The position numbers and the translations under genes were made by a program. The notes beneath the pieces were generated by a model, which had not been told where the DNA came from, searched no databases, and saw only the letters and a list, made by a program, of their open reading frames with translations. 64,000 nucleotides of DNA from Bordetella parapertussis (GTDB lineage Bacteria; Pseudomonadota; Gammaproteobacteria; Burkholderiales; Burkholderiaceae_D), in NCBI GenBank assembly GCA_945883145.1, contig CAMCXB010000002.1:1-64000 (forward strand). Direction: 5' to 3'. Every line of letters begins with the position of its first letter. The stretch's first letter is position 1. Positions 36,863-46,217 of the stretch are shown here, in pieces.

Positions 36863-39172
36863 ATGCGATCTATGTTTTCTTATATAAAAACTTCGTTGAG
36901 TGCTGTTTTACTGACTTCGTTGCTTGTGCAACCCTCGGTAATGCTAGCGGCTGCGCTGGGTGAAATCAGCGTGCAGTCTGCTATTGGGCAAAGACTGAGT
37001 GCGGAAATAGAGATCGTGGGTTTGTCAAAAAATGATGCAGACACCATCGCTTTGCGTATTGCCCCGCCTGAAGCTTATAAACAAGCAGGACTAGATTACA
37101 GCGCAGTCTTGCGCTCAATGCGTTTTAATATAGAGAAAAAAGCGGAACGTTATGTCGTACGCTTGAGTTCTGAAGAAGTGGTGAATGATCCTTTCATCAC
37201 CATCTTGTTTGAAATCGATACCGATGGCAATCGCAACATACGTCAGTATGCTTTGTTACTCGACCCTCCTGCGGTTGATCAACAAGTAGCAGTCACAGAA
37301 CCACAAACAGCTATTGTTCCTGAATTAAATGCGGCCGTGGTACCCGCCAACTCAGATGCAAAAGAGACAGCGCCAACGGGCGAAGTTGCATCGACTCACA
37401 CAGTTGGTAAGGGTGAGACACTGCATGGTATTGCCTCGCAGTTGAAACCTACAGACACTAAATTAGAGCAGGTGCTCATTGCGCTACAAAGATTAAATCC
37501 TAATGCGATTGAAGGTGACAACATTAATCGTATTAAAGCGGGTGCAGTATTAACATTGCCAGATACTGAAACGATTAAAGCGATTGATGCTGCTGATGCA
37601 CGTAAATTAGTCAATGCACAAACGGCAGATTTTCGTCGTTATCGTGAACAGTTAGCGCAACAAGCACGTAAGCCTGAGGCGAGTACGGAAGCAAGAGCTG
37701 ACTCAGCAACCAATCGGCAGTCACAAGGTCGAGTCGGTGTACAAGTCACTGAACCAACAGGCAAAGCCACACAAGACAAACTGCGCTTAAGCAAAGCAGG
37801 TGCACAAGGTAGTTCTCAGTCCGCAGCTAATGAAGCTGCCAACATGGATAAGATCGCAGCAGAGAAAGCTTTAGCGGAAGCCAATGATAGGGTTGCAGCA
37901 TTAGAGAAAAATGTACGTGACATGTCTAGTTTATTAGATATGAAGAATCAAACATTGGCTGCGATGCAAAATCAAAACAAGTCTGCAGCATCAAGTACAG
38001 AGCCAACACCAAGCATAGCACAAAATTCAGAACAAAATTCAACACCAGTAGTGACAGCAACTGAGTCTCAAGCTACAGAACAAGCAGAGGCCACATCACA
38101 ATCATTAGTGCAGATGGTTGAAGAAAAAATAAAAACAGATCCACTCGTCACTGAAATGAAAACATGGAAGTGGGATAGTGCGCAGTTTTTCAATCAAGAC
38201 ACAGCAGCTTATGCAAGCGCAGCAGCGGTGATGTTGTTATCGCTTGCTTTTATTTCCTCGGTTGTTCGTCGTCGTCGCCATCCTAGTAGTAATGTCTATG
38301 ACGCTAATCCATTTTTAAATGAACGTAAGACAAAAGCCCAGTCTGAGTTAAGTACTAAGGTTGATAAAACACCGACTGAGGTTGAAACAAAAAATAGCGT
38401 ATTCCATTCCCATTTTGTGCCATCTGTCAGTCAGTTAGATATCAATGAAGTCGATGCAGTTGCAGAGGCTGATGCCTATATTGCGTATGGTCGTGATAAA
38501 CAAGCTGAAGAAATTTTATTAGATGCATTACGCACGCACCCTCAGCGTCATGCATTGCGTGTTAAGTTACTTGAGATTCATGCTGGACGTCAGGACAAAA
38601 AGAAATTCGCAGCCTTAGCAAAAGAATTGCAAGTCATGAGTAAAGGTGTGGGGGCGGAGTGGGAGCAAGCCATGCGTATAGGTCGCATTCTTGATCCAGA
38701 TAATGCTTTATACAGTGCAGCTAAAACATCGGCACGTACTACGCAAACGATAGTTACGCGCAATGATAATCAAGAAATCTTAACGCGCACTGAGCCTTCA
38801 TTAAAACTCGTTGTGTCTGATACGATTGTGTCGAAATCTTCCTCTGTGATGGAATTTGATTCTCGCTTAGAGGGTATGCTAGCAGCACATAGAAAGCGTG
38901 AAATTGCAGATGGTATTCCTCCTATTATTGATGTCGAACCGCATATAGGTTTGGATTTTCCTACCGAGGCAGATCAAACTAGGATCCGTACTGAGTTTGT
39001 GATTAATGATGATCGTTCACTCACTGCATTACGAACTAAATTAGATTTAGCGTTAGCTTGTCAAGAAATAGGTGATCGTGATGGTGCCAGAGAGTTGTTG
39101 AGTGAAGTGGCAAGTGCAGAAAATCCTGAATTAGCAAAGCGAGCACAATCTTTACTTGCGCAGCTTGCATAA
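36863..39172 (+). CDS. fimV: FimV-like polar/peptidoglycan-associated protein
   Basis: A 769-residue inner-membrane organiser. In Pseudomonas, FimV supports type IV pili, polar assembly and cAMP signalling. Domains in order: signal peptide (residues 1-31); FimV N-terminal domain (32-130, LGEISVQSAIGQRLSAEIEI); LysM-like peptidoglycan-binding region (about 170-230, HTVGKGETLHGIASQL); charged coiled coil (about 325-375); one membrane helix (about 450-470, AYASAAAVMLLSLAFISSVV); and a cytoplasmic part with TPR-like FimV_C helices ending at residue 769 (ALRTKLDLALACQEIGDRDG). The gene order asd-fimV-truA is typical. No pilus genes are in view. Confidence 0.92.
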   Translation: MRSMFSYIKTSLSAVLLTSLLVQPSVMLAAALGEISVQSAIGQRLSAEIEIVGLSKNDADTIALRIAPPEAYKQAGLDYSAVLRSMRFNIEKKAERYVVRLSSEEVVNDPFITILFEIDTDGNRNIRQYALLLDPPAVDQQVAVTEPQTAIVPELNAAVVPANSDAKETAPTGEVASTHTVGKGETLHGIASQLKPTDTKLEQVLIALQRLNPNAIEGDNINRIKAGAVLTLPDTETIKAIDAADARKLVNAQTADFRRYREQLAQQARKPEASTEARADSATNRQSQGRVGVQVTEPTGKATQDKLRLSKAGAQGSSQSAANEAANMDKIAAEKALAEANDRVAALEKNVRDMSSLLDMKNQTLAAMQNQNKSAASSTEPTPSIAQNSEQNSTPVVTATESQATEQAEATSQSLVQMVEEKIKTDPLVTEMKTWKWDSAQFFNQDTAAYASAAAVMLLSLAFISSVVRRRRHPSSNVYDANPFLNERKTKAQSELSTKVDKTPTEVETKNSVFHSHFVPSVSQLDINEVDAVAEADAYIAYGRDKQAEEILLDALRTHPQRHALRVKLLEIHAGRQDKKKFAALAKELQVMSKGVGAEWEQAMRIGRILDPDNALYSAAKTSARTTQTIVTRNDNQEILTRTEPSLKLVVSDTIVSKSSSVMEFDSRLEGMLAAHRKREIADGIPPIIDVEPHIGLDFPTEADQTRIRTEFVINDDRSLTALRTKLDLALACQEIGDRDGARELLSEVASAENPELAKRAQSLLAQLA

Positions 39173-39206
39173 AATTCACATTCATTTTTTTAGATTTTTA
39201 TCTTTT

Positions 39207-39224
39207 ATTTTGTCTAGACAAAAT
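39207..39224. promoter_or_regulatory. 18-bp perfect palindrome between fimV and truA
   Basis: ATTTTGTCTAGACAAAAT is fully self-complementary, 35 bases after the fimV stop and about 126 bases before truA. It could be a dimeric repressor operator or a short intrinsic hairpin. No owner is identified. Confidence 0.4.
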
Positions 39225-39350
39225 CGTCGAGCTGCAATGACGATAGTCAAATAAATTTCCCCTTAATTACTGCTAAGTCTGCTGATATCGTTTAACAGCA
39301 AGGCATGGCATATTAACTGAGACGGTTTTTATCATGCTAGGTGATGGATT

Positions 39351-40169
39351 GTGAAACATGATGTAAAAAGAATCGTACTTGGTATTCAATATGATGGCAG
39401 CTCTTGGCAAGGTTGGCAGCGTCAACCTCATGGCATTACGCTGCAAGATAAACTCGAAGCTGCATTAACCAAGTTCACACAAAAACCAGTTGAGGTCGTG
39501 TGTGCAGGCCGTACCGATTCAGGTGTGCATGCAATTGAACAGATTGTACATTTCGATACCGATGTAAAGCGTGAGTTATTTTCATGGGTGCGTGGTGTGA
39601 ATGCTTTAATGCCCTCATCGATTGCAGTGCGTTGGGCGACTGAAGTGCCAACGGAAGAAGAAGAATTTCATGCTCGGTTTTCTGCCACAGCGCGCACTTA
39701 TCACTACCTGATTTATAACGACGCAGTGCGTTCTCCTTTATGGAAGGGACGAGCAGGTTGGGTATTTCGCCCATTGCAAATTGATTTAATGCGGGAAGCA
39801 GCGCAGGCTTTAATTGGAACACAAGATTTTTCTGCCTTTCGTGCATCCGAATGTCAGGCGCAATCGCCTGTGCGCACTATGCATAGTCTAGAAATCTCAC
39901 AGCAAAATGATTTAATCTTACTGAGCTTTCGTGCTAATGCTTTTTTGCATCACATGGTGCGCAATATTGTTGGTTCTTTAGTGCAGGTAGGGAGTGCTAA
40001 TCAGCCTCCTGCTTGGATAGAAAAAATATTAATCAGTCGTGATCGCAGTCTGGCAGCGCCTACCTTTGCGCCAGATGGTTTATATCTGGCTAAGATTGAT
40101 TACGATAGTCGTTGGGATTTACCGCACATATCCCACGCTTTTCCCATGTTTTGGAATCATGACAAATGA
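39351..40169 (+). CDS. truA: tRNA pseudouridine(38-40) synthase
   Basis: A 272-residue pseudouridine synthase modifying U38-40 in the tRNA anticodon arm. The catalytic Asp is in CAGRTDSGVHAIEQIVHFD. IQYDGSSWQGWQRQP and FRASECQAQSPVRT are further marks, as is LHHMVRNIVGSLVQVG near the C-terminus. The start is GTG at 39351. It overlaps trpF by 4 bases (ATGA), so translation is coupled to tryptophan genes, a Burkholderiales arrangement. Confidence 0.95.
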   Translation: MKHDVKRIVLGIQYDGSSWQGWQRQPHGITLQDKLEAALTKFTQKPVEVVCAGRTDSGVHAIEQIVHFDTDVKRELFSWVRGVNALMPSSIAVRWATEVPTEEEEFHARFSATARTYHYLIYNDAVRSPLWKGRAGWVFRPLQIDLMREAAQALIGTQDFSAFRASECQAQSPVRTMHSLEISQQNDLILLSFRANAFLHHMVRNIVGSLVQVGSANQPPAWIEKILISRDRSLAAPTFAPDGLYLAKIDYDSRWDLPHISHAFPMFWNHDK

Positions 40170-40846
40170 CGCACATGAAAAATCAACGTACACGCATTAA
40201 ATTATGTGGATTAACCCGCGCAGAAGATGTAAAGCTTGCAGTGGAATTAGGTACAGATGCACTGGGTTTTGTTTTTTATCCTGCATCACCACGTGCGGTT
40301 GATGCAAAACAGGCAGCACAGTTGCTCGCTTTATTGCCACCGTTTGTGAGTGCGGTTGGTTTATTTGTGAATGCCTCGATCGCAGAAGTGAGGCAAACAC
40401 TAGCGATTGCACCCATATCAATTTTGCAATTCCATGGTGATGAAACTTTAGAGCAATGCTGTGCCATAGCTCAAGAGGTGCAGCGACCCTTTTTACGTGC
40501 GCTTAGAGTCAAGCCCGATATGAAATCAGCCGATTTGTTAGAATGTGACCAGCAATACCGTTCAGCTAGTCCTTATTTCTCTGGATTGCTACTCGATACT
40601 TGGGTCGATTCTTACGGTGGTAGTGGAAAGGTTTTCGATTGGTCTCTCATTCCCGCAGAACTCGCGCATCAGGCCGTTTTAAGTGGTGGCTTGAACGTAC
40701 AAAATGTGACTGAAGCTGTTGTCAGCGTCCGTCCTTTTGCTGTTGATGTCAGTAGTGGCATTGAATCAGCAAAAGGTATCAAGGACACTAGACTCATGCA
40801 TGCATTCGTGTCTGCTGTTCAAGCAGGCGACAGTCAAATTAAATAA
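40166..40846 (+). CDS. trpF: Phosphoribosylanthranilate isomerase
   Basis: A 226-residue TIM-barrel enzyme making CdRP from PRA in tryptophan synthesis. The general base Cys is in [50 protein letters not shown] and the phosphate-binding VDVSSGIES follow in family order. The ATG at 40166 overlaps the truA stop; an alternative ATG is at 40175. It is followed 11 bases later by trpB. It is separate from trpC, as usual in Burkholderiales. Confidence 0.95.
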   Translation: MTHMKNQRTRIKLCGLTRAEDVKLAVELGTDALGFVFYPASPRAVDAKQAAQLLALLPPFVSAVGLFVNASIAEVRQTLAIAPISILQFHGDETLEQCCAIAQEVQRPFLRALRVKPDMKSADLLECDQQYRSASPYFSGLLLDTWVDSYGGSGKVFDWSLIPAELAHQAVLSGGLNVQNVTEAVVSVRPFAVDVSSGIESAKGIKDTRLMHAFVSAVQAGDSQIK

Positions 40847-40857
40847 GAGAGATCAAC

Positions 40858-42105
40858 ATGGATCAAGACTTTTCACACTTAGGTGATCAAGACGCACAGG
40901 GTCATTACAACTTTCCCGATGCGAGTGGGCATTTTGGCCAGTATGGTGGCAGCTTCGTTTCAGAAACGCTGACCCATGCATTGGAAGAACTTAAAGAGAT
41001 TTACGCTCATTATCAACATGATCCGGAATTTCTACGTGAATTTCATCATGAGCTGAAATATTTTGTTGGACGTCCTAGTCCTATCTATCACGCTAAGCGC
41101 TGGTCTGAAGAAATGGGTGGCGCACAAATCTATTTCAAGCGTGAAGATTTAAATCATACTGGTGCACACAAAATTAATAATGTGATTGGCCAAGCCTTGT
41201 TAGCTAGGCGCATGGGTAAACCGCGTGTGATTGCAGAAACTGGTGCAGGTCAACATGGAGTGGCAACAGCGACCATCTGCGCACGTTTTGGTTTGGAATG
41301 CATCGTGTACATGGGAAGTGAAGATGTAAAGCGCCAAGTACAAAATGTCTATCGTATGCAGTTATTAGGTGCAACCGTTGTGCCCGTAGAGTCTGGCTCC
41401 AAAACACTGAAAGATGCATTAAACGAAGCCATGCGTGATTGGGTCACGAATGTAGAAAATACGTTTTACATTATTGGTACCGTTGCAGGTCCTCATCCTT
41501 ATCCTATGATGGTAAGAGATTTTCAATCCGTGATTGGCAATGAATGTTTAGAACAAATGCCGGATCTCATAGGTCGTCAACCTGATTATGTGATGGCGTG
41601 TATCGGTGGTGGATCGAATGCGATGGGAATTTTTCATCCTTACATTGATCATCATGAAGTGACTTTAATTGGTGTGGAAGCAGCGGGTGAGGGCATAGCA
41701 ACGGGTAAGCATTCCGCTGCCTTGCTTGGTGGTATACCAGGTGTGTTACATGGCAATCGCACTTATTTACTGCAAGATGAACATGGTCAAATCATCGAGA
41801 CGCATTCTGTGTCTGCAGGTTTAGATTATCCTGGTGTAGGTCCTGAACATGCATGGTTGAAAGACTCACATCGTGCGCAGTATGTATCAGTGACCGACGA
41901 TGAAGCAGTCAAAGCCTTTCATCATTGCTGTCAAATTGAAGGCATTATTCCTGCGCTTGAATCCGCGCATGCATTAGCCTATGCAGCAGAGTTTGCTTCT
42001 ACCTTGCCTAAGGATAAAGTCATACTTGTGAATTTATCTGGCCGTGGCGATAAAGATATGCATACCGTTGCTGAATATGGCAAATTGCATCCTGCTGCAA
42101 AATAA
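40858..42105 (+). CDS. trpB: Tryptophan synthase, beta chain
   Basis: A 415-residue PLP enzyme joining indole and serine to tryptophan in an alpha2-beta2 complex with TrpA. PLP lysine K105 is in HTGAHKINN; the COMM-like region and GCGSNA equivalent ([12 protein letters not shown]) bind the PLP phosphate; E for indole activation lies in GVEAAGEG. Full length. AGAGAG precedes the ATG. 9 bases before trpA. Confidence 0.97.
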   Translation: MDQDFSHLGDQDAQGHYNFPDASGHFGQYGGSFVSETLTHALEELKEIYAHYQHDPEFLREFHHELKYFVGRPSPIYHAKRWSEEMGGAQIYFKREDLNHTGAHKINNVIGQALLARRMGKPRVIAETGAGQHGVATATICARFGLECIVYMGSEDVKRQVQNVYRMQLLGATVVPVESGSKTLKDALNEAMRDWVTNVENTFYIIGTVAGPHPYPMMVRDFQSVIGNECLEQMPDLIGRQPDYVMACIGGGSNAMGIFHPYIDHHEVTLIGVEAAGEGIATGKHSAALLGGIPGVLHGNRTYLLQDEHGQIIETHSVSAGLDYPGVGPEHAWLKDSHRAQYVSVTDDEAVKAFHHCCQIEGIIPALESAHALAYAAEFASTLPKDKVILVNLSGRGDKDMHTVAEYGKLHPAAK

Positions 42106-42114
42106 GGATGCATC

Positions 42115-42921
42115 ATGTCTAGAATTCAAAAAACCTTTGCTGATTTAACAGTGCAAAAGAAAAAAGCACTCATCACTTTTATTACTGCTGGTGATCCTTC
42201 GCCTGAACTGACAGTACCTTTGCTGCATGCTTTAGTAGAAGGTGGTGCAGATATCTTAGAACTAGGCGTTCCTTTTTCTGATCCTATGGCAGAAGGTCCG
42301 GTGATTCAACGTGCTTGTGAACGTGCGTTGAAGTTCGGTGTCAACATGCATGATGTCTTTGGCTATGTAAAAAGTTTTCGTGAAAAAAATAAACATACGC
42401 CTATCGTCTTAATGGGCTATGCCAATCCTATCGAACGTATGGGCATGCAAACATTTATCGATGCAGCGCATGCAGCCGGTGTAGATGGTGCCATTGTGGT
42501 CGATTACCCACCTGAAGAATGTGTGGAATTTGCGCAAGCTTTACAAGCCAAAGACATGGATCCAATTTTTCTGTTGGCACCAACCTCAACTGAGGAGCGC
42601 ATTCAACAAGTCGCAAAAGTAGGCAGTGGTTTTTCTTACTATGTTTCTTTGCGTGGTGTGACTGGCGCAGGCAATATCGATACCGTTGAAGTGTCTGAGC
42701 GCATCGCTTCTATACGCAAGCATGTGAAATTACCAATCGGTGTAGGTTTTGGTATCCGCGATGCCAGCACTGCAAAAGCAGTGGCTTCAGTGGCAGATGC
42801 GATCGTCATCGGCAGTCGCATCATTCAGGAATTAGAAAACACACCTACTGATAAAGCGACGGAAGCGGTTCGGCTGTTTTTGACTGATATTCGAACAGCG
42901 ATTGATGAGATTGCCGGTTAA
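42115..42921 (+). CDS. trpA: Tryptophan synthase, alpha chain
   Basis: A 268-residue TIM barrel that splits indole-3-glycerol phosphate and channels indole to TrpB. The first catalytic Glu is in [20 protein letters not shown]; the Asp lies in [14 protein letters not shown]; the phosphate site is GVGFGIRDA and VIGSRI. AAGGATG precedes the start. Last gene of trpFBA; accD follows after 123 bases with its own candidate promoter. Confidence 0.97.
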   Translation: MSRIQKTFADLTVQKKKALITFITAGDPSPELTVPLLHALVEGGADILELGVPFSDPMAEGPVIQRACERALKFGVNMHDVFGYVKSFREKNKHTPIVLMGYANPIERMGMQTFIDAAHAAGVDGAIVVDYPPEECVEFAQALQAKDMDPIFLLAPTSTEERIQQVAKVGSGFSYYVSLRGVTGAGNIDTVEVSERIASIRKHVKLPIGVGFGIRDASTAKAVASVADAIVIGSRIIQELENTPTDKATEAVRLFLTDIRTAIDEIAG

Positions 42922-42967
42922 ACAAGATGTTAATAGAAGTTTTCAAATTAACATCAAAATTGCCGAT

Positions 42968-42996
42968 TTGGATCACCACCCAGTGGAAGGTACAAT
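42968..42996 (+). promoter_or_regulatory. accD: Candidate promoter for accD-folC-dedD
   Basis: TTGGAT (42968-42973) and TACAAT (42991-42996) with a 17-base spacer. A GGCGC-CAAAA-GCGCC hairpin lies just downstream (43008-43022), 22 bases before accD. The -35 is weak, so this is tentative. Confidence 0.35.
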
Positions 42997-43044
42997 GACG
43001 GCGTCGTGGCGCCAAAAGCGCCGCTCTCCTGAAAGTGAGCTTCC

Positions 43045-43917
43045 ATGAGTTGGTTAGAAAAACTACTACCGCCCCGCATTCAACGATCCGACGCATCTAC
43101 ACGTCGCTCCGTTCCGGAAGGCTTATGGGTTAAATGTCCTTCTTGTGAGGCGGTTCTGTATCGTACCGATTTAGAATCGAATCAGCATGTTTGTCCTAAA
43201 TGTGATCATCACATGCGCATTCGTGCACGTGATCGTTTAGATGCCTTACTCGATCAAGAAGGTCGTTATGAAATCGGTCAAGACACCTTGCCGGTCGACT
43301 CATTAAAATTCAAAGACAGTAAAAAATATCCTGAGCGCTTAAAAGCAGCGATGGATGCCACTGGTGAAACCGATGCCTTAATCGTATTAGGTGGCGCCAT
43401 CATGACTCTGCCTGTGGTGGTGGCATGTTTTGAGTTTGAATTCATGGGCGGTTCTATGGGTTCAGTAGTGGGTGAGCGTTTTGTGCGTGGAGTACAAACA
43501 GCATTAGAACAAAAAGTACCGTTCATCTGTATCACTGCAACTGGTGGCGCACGTATGCAAGAAGGTTTGTTGTCGTTGATGCAGATGGCAAAGACCACTT
43601 CTATGCTCACTAAGCTCTCTGAGAAAAAATTACCTTTCATCTCTGTGTTGACTGATCCCACTATGGGTGGTGTTTCTGCATCCTTTGCTTTTATGGGTGA
43701 TGTCGTGATGGCAGAACCAAAAGCACTGATTGGTTTTGCAGGACCACGTGTGATTGAAAACACTGTGCGTGAAAAACTACCTGAAGGTTTTCAGCGTTCT
43801 GAATTTATTATTCAAAAAGGTGCGATCGATATGATCGTCGACCGTCGTCAAATGCGTGAAGAAATTGCACGTATCTTGGCGATTTTGCAGAACCAGCCTC
43901 CAGAGGTATTAGCCTAA
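43045..43917 (+). CDS. accD: Acetyl-CoA carboxylase carboxyltransferase, beta subunit
   Basis: A 290-residue subunit that with AccA transfers carboxyl from biotin to acetyl-CoA, the first step of fatty-acid synthesis. The N-terminal zinc ribbon has C31, C34, C50 and C53. The crotonase-fold core includes [41 protein letters not shown] and [13 protein letters not shown]. It is located trpA-accD-folC as in other betaproteobacteria. Confidence 0.97.
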   Translation: MSWLEKLLPPRIQRSDASTRRSVPEGLWVKCPSCEAVLYRTDLESNQHVCPKCDHHMRIRARDRLDALLDQEGRYEIGQDTLPVDSLKFKDSKKYPERLKAAMDATGETDALIVLGGAIMTLPVVVACFEFEFMGGSMGSVVGERFVRGVQTALEQKVPFICITATGGARMQEGLLSLMQMAKTTSMLTKLSEKKLPFISVLTDPTMGGVSASFAFMGDVVMAEPKALIGFAGPRVIENTVREKLPEGFQRSEFIIQKGAIDMIVDRRQMREEIARILAILQNQPPEVLA

Positions 43918-43953
43918 GACCACTGTCTGCCTAAGTTAGACAGTGGTGTCTGC

Positions 43954-45270
43954 ATGAACCCAATGACGACTTCCACACTTAGTCTAGACGCATGGTTACA
44001 GCGTCTTGAAACTGCCCATGCACTAGTCATAGAATTAGGACTTGAGCGTGTTGATGCAGTTGCACGTGCCATGGGTTTGCAGTTTGCTTGTCCTGTGATC
44101 ACAGTGGGTGGCACCAATGGCAAAGGTTCTACCTGCGCTATGTTGGAATCCATGCTGATGCAAGGTGGATATCGTGTCGGTCTGTATACCTCTCCTCATC
44201 TCTTGCAATTTAATGAACGCGCACGTATAAATGGCGAGATGGTGGATGATGAAAAATTTTGTGATGCCTTTGCTCGTGTTGAAGCAGTGCGCGCCAAACT
44301 TGCTATTTCTCTGACTTATTTTGAATTCACTACGTTAGCAATACTGCAGTTATTCGTCGATGCGAAGTTGGATGCTGTGATTTTAGAAGTAGGTCTAGGT
44401 GGACGTTTAGATGCAGTCAATATCATTGATGCTGATGTTGCGATCGTCACCAGTGTCGATTTAGATCACATGGATTATCTGGGTGATACACGTGAAAAAA
44501 TAGGCTTTGAAAAAGCCGGCATATTTCGTTCGGGTCGTACCGCAATTTGTAGTGATCCGGTAGCGCCTGCTTCTTTGATTGCACACGCACAAACAATCGG
44601 CGCTGATCTCTGGTTGTTTGGACGTGACTTTAATTATTCTGGTGATAAGCAACAATGGAATTATGGTGGACGCGATCAACGCAGAAACGCTTTAGCTTAT
44701 CCTAGCTTGCGTGGTGCGAATCAGTTGTTAAACGCTAGTGCTGCTTTAGCTGCATTAGAAGTATTGCGACACAAACTGCCATTAGGTGCGCAAGAAGTGC
44801 GTACTGGTCTGGTGTTGGTGGATTTGCCGGGTCGCTTTCAAGTCTTGCCGGGTCGGCCTGCAGTCATATTAGATGTGGCACACAACCCGCATGCAGCTGC
44901 TACCTTGGCGCAAAATCTTGACAACATGGGATTTCATCCCTACACCTACGCTATCTTTGGTGCCATGTCCGACAAAGATATTGCTGGAATCTTGTCACAG
45001 TTATCTGGTCGTATAGATCATTGGTGCTTAACCGACTTACCCCTTGCGCGTGCTGCAAGTGCGGAGAGTTTAAAAAAAGCAGTATTAGATGCGGGTTTTC
45101 AAGCAGCGGATGCGCCGGATGCGCAAACGAGTATTGAATGTTTTTCATCTCCTGCAGAAGCCCTGTTGAATGCGAGTAATCGGGCAGGGGAGAATGATAG
45201 AATTGTGGTCTTCGGATCATTTTGGACGGTAGCCGGAATTTTGGCCGCTAAAAAATCCGCATTACACTGA
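43954..45270 (+). CDS. folC: Bifunctional dihydrofolate/folylpolyglutamate synthase
   Basis: A 438-residue Mur-ligase-like ATPase that adds glutamate to dihydropteroate and to folates. P-loop GGTNGKGST is at residues 52-60; then YTSPHLLQFNERARING; the metal/ATP segment VDLDHMDYLGDTREKIGFEK with the carbamylated-lysine region GFEKAGIFR; and the Mur C-terminal domain starting near DLPGRFQVLPG, VILDVAHNP. An ATG at 43963 is an alternative start. It begins 36 bases after accD. Confidence 0.95.
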   Translation: MNPMTTSTLSLDAWLQRLETAHALVIELGLERVDAVARAMGLQFACPVITVGGTNGKGSTCAMLESMLMQGGYRVGLYTSPHLLQFNERARINGEMVDDEKFCDAFARVEAVRAKLAISLTYFEFTTLAILQLFVDAKLDAVILEVGLGGRLDAVNIIDADVAIVTSVDLDHMDYLGDTREKIGFEKAGIFRSGRTAICSDPVAPASLIAHAQTIGADLWLFGRDFNYSGDKQQWNYGGRDQRRNALAYPSLRGANQLLNASAALAALEVLRHKLPLGAQEVRTGLVLVDLPGRFQVLPGRPAVILDVAHNPHAAATLAQNLDNMGFHPYTYAIFGAMSDKDIAGILSQLSGRIDHWCLTDLPLARAASAESLKKAVLDAGFQAADAPDAQTSIECFSSPAEALLNASNRAGENDRIVVFGSFWTVAGILAAKKSALH

Positions 45271-45292
45271 TTCTGGACTTCACGACATCAAT

Positions 45293-46168
45293 ATGGGCTT
45301 GTTCTCTTTCCTAGATAAAAACAAGCAAGCGAATGACGAAGAGAATAATCCTCCCGTCAAAGCGCGCCGCACCCGCAGATCAGAATCTAGCGAAGCACAA
45401 GAGCCGCTAGATCCTGCACTTCCTGAGAAAAGACGTGCGCGCCGTCGCTTGATTGGTGCTACCGCTTTGGTACTGGCTGCCATTATTGGCTTGCCTATGA
45501 TTTTTGATTCTGAACCTAAGCCCTTCTCGGATGAGATTGCGATTCAGATTCCCGCTCGCGATGCACCTGCCACTCGTCAAAGTGCGCCTAGCTTACCTCC
45601 TCTAGAATTAAGTCCTCCAACTAATCGTGTTGTTGAAAAACCGAGTGCTCCAATTGCACCTGATGCACCTATAGCTACTTTGCCAGTACCTAAGATTGAC
45701 ACTCCTGCACCGGTTGTAAAAAATAATATCTCAGAGCCTGTGCAAGCTGAAAAAGAAGTGAAAAAAGAAGTCGCGCCTAAGGAATCTTCTAAAGAAAATA
45801 CAAAAGAGATTACGAAAGATAAGGCTAAAGAAAAATCTAAAGACAAGGCTAACGATAAATCGAATAACAAAGCCAGTAATAAAACTGATAGTGCGAAACA
45901 ATCAGATAGTAAAAATACGAAGTCGAATCGCGATTTACCTATACGTTATGTCTTGCAAGTAGCTGCCGTTGAAAATAAAGCCAAGGCAGATGATATGCAA
46001 GAAAAATTAAAGAAGGCAGGGATTAAATCTTATACGCAAAAAATTCCTACTAGTGCAGGTGACCGTATACGCATACGCGTAGGTCCATTTGTGAATAAAG
46101 AAGAAGCAGAGAAGATGCGCGCGCGACTGCGCAAGCTTGGTCTTAACGGATCATTGCAGCCAGTCTAA
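45293..46168 (+). CDS. dedD: SPOR-domain protein, DedD-like
   Basis: A 291-residue bitopic inner-membrane protein. A short charged cytoplasmic N-terminus (1-52) precedes one membrane helix (LIGATALVLAAIIGLPMIF), a long Pro- then Lys/Ser/Asn-rich periplasmic linker (70-210, with KEKSKDKANDKSNNKASNKT), and a C-terminal SPOR domain (about 217-290, YVLQVAAVENKAKADDMQEK ... RIRVGPFVNKEEAEKMRARL) that binds denuded septal peptidoglycan. A role in cell constriction is known for DedD. The linker is low-complexity. It sits directly before purF; cvpA, often in between, is missing. Confidence 0.88.
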   Translation: MGLFSFLDKNKQANDEENNPPVKARRTRRSESSEAQEPLDPALPEKRRARRRLIGATALVLAAIIGLPMIFDSEPKPFSDEIAIQIPARDAPATRQSAPSLPPLELSPPTNRVVEKPSAPIAPDAPIATLPVPKIDTPAPVVKNNISEPVQAEKEVKKEVAPKESSKENTKEITKDKAKEKSKDKANDKSNNKASNKTDSAKQSDSKNTKSNRDLPIRYVLQVAAVENKAKADDMQEKLKKAGIKSYTQKIPTSAGDRIRIRVGPFVNKEEAEKMRARLRKLGLNGSLQPV

Positions 46169-46217
46169 ACCAGCTCTGATGTGATAGAGCTTGAATTGTT
46201 ATGTTGAGGAGTCCACC

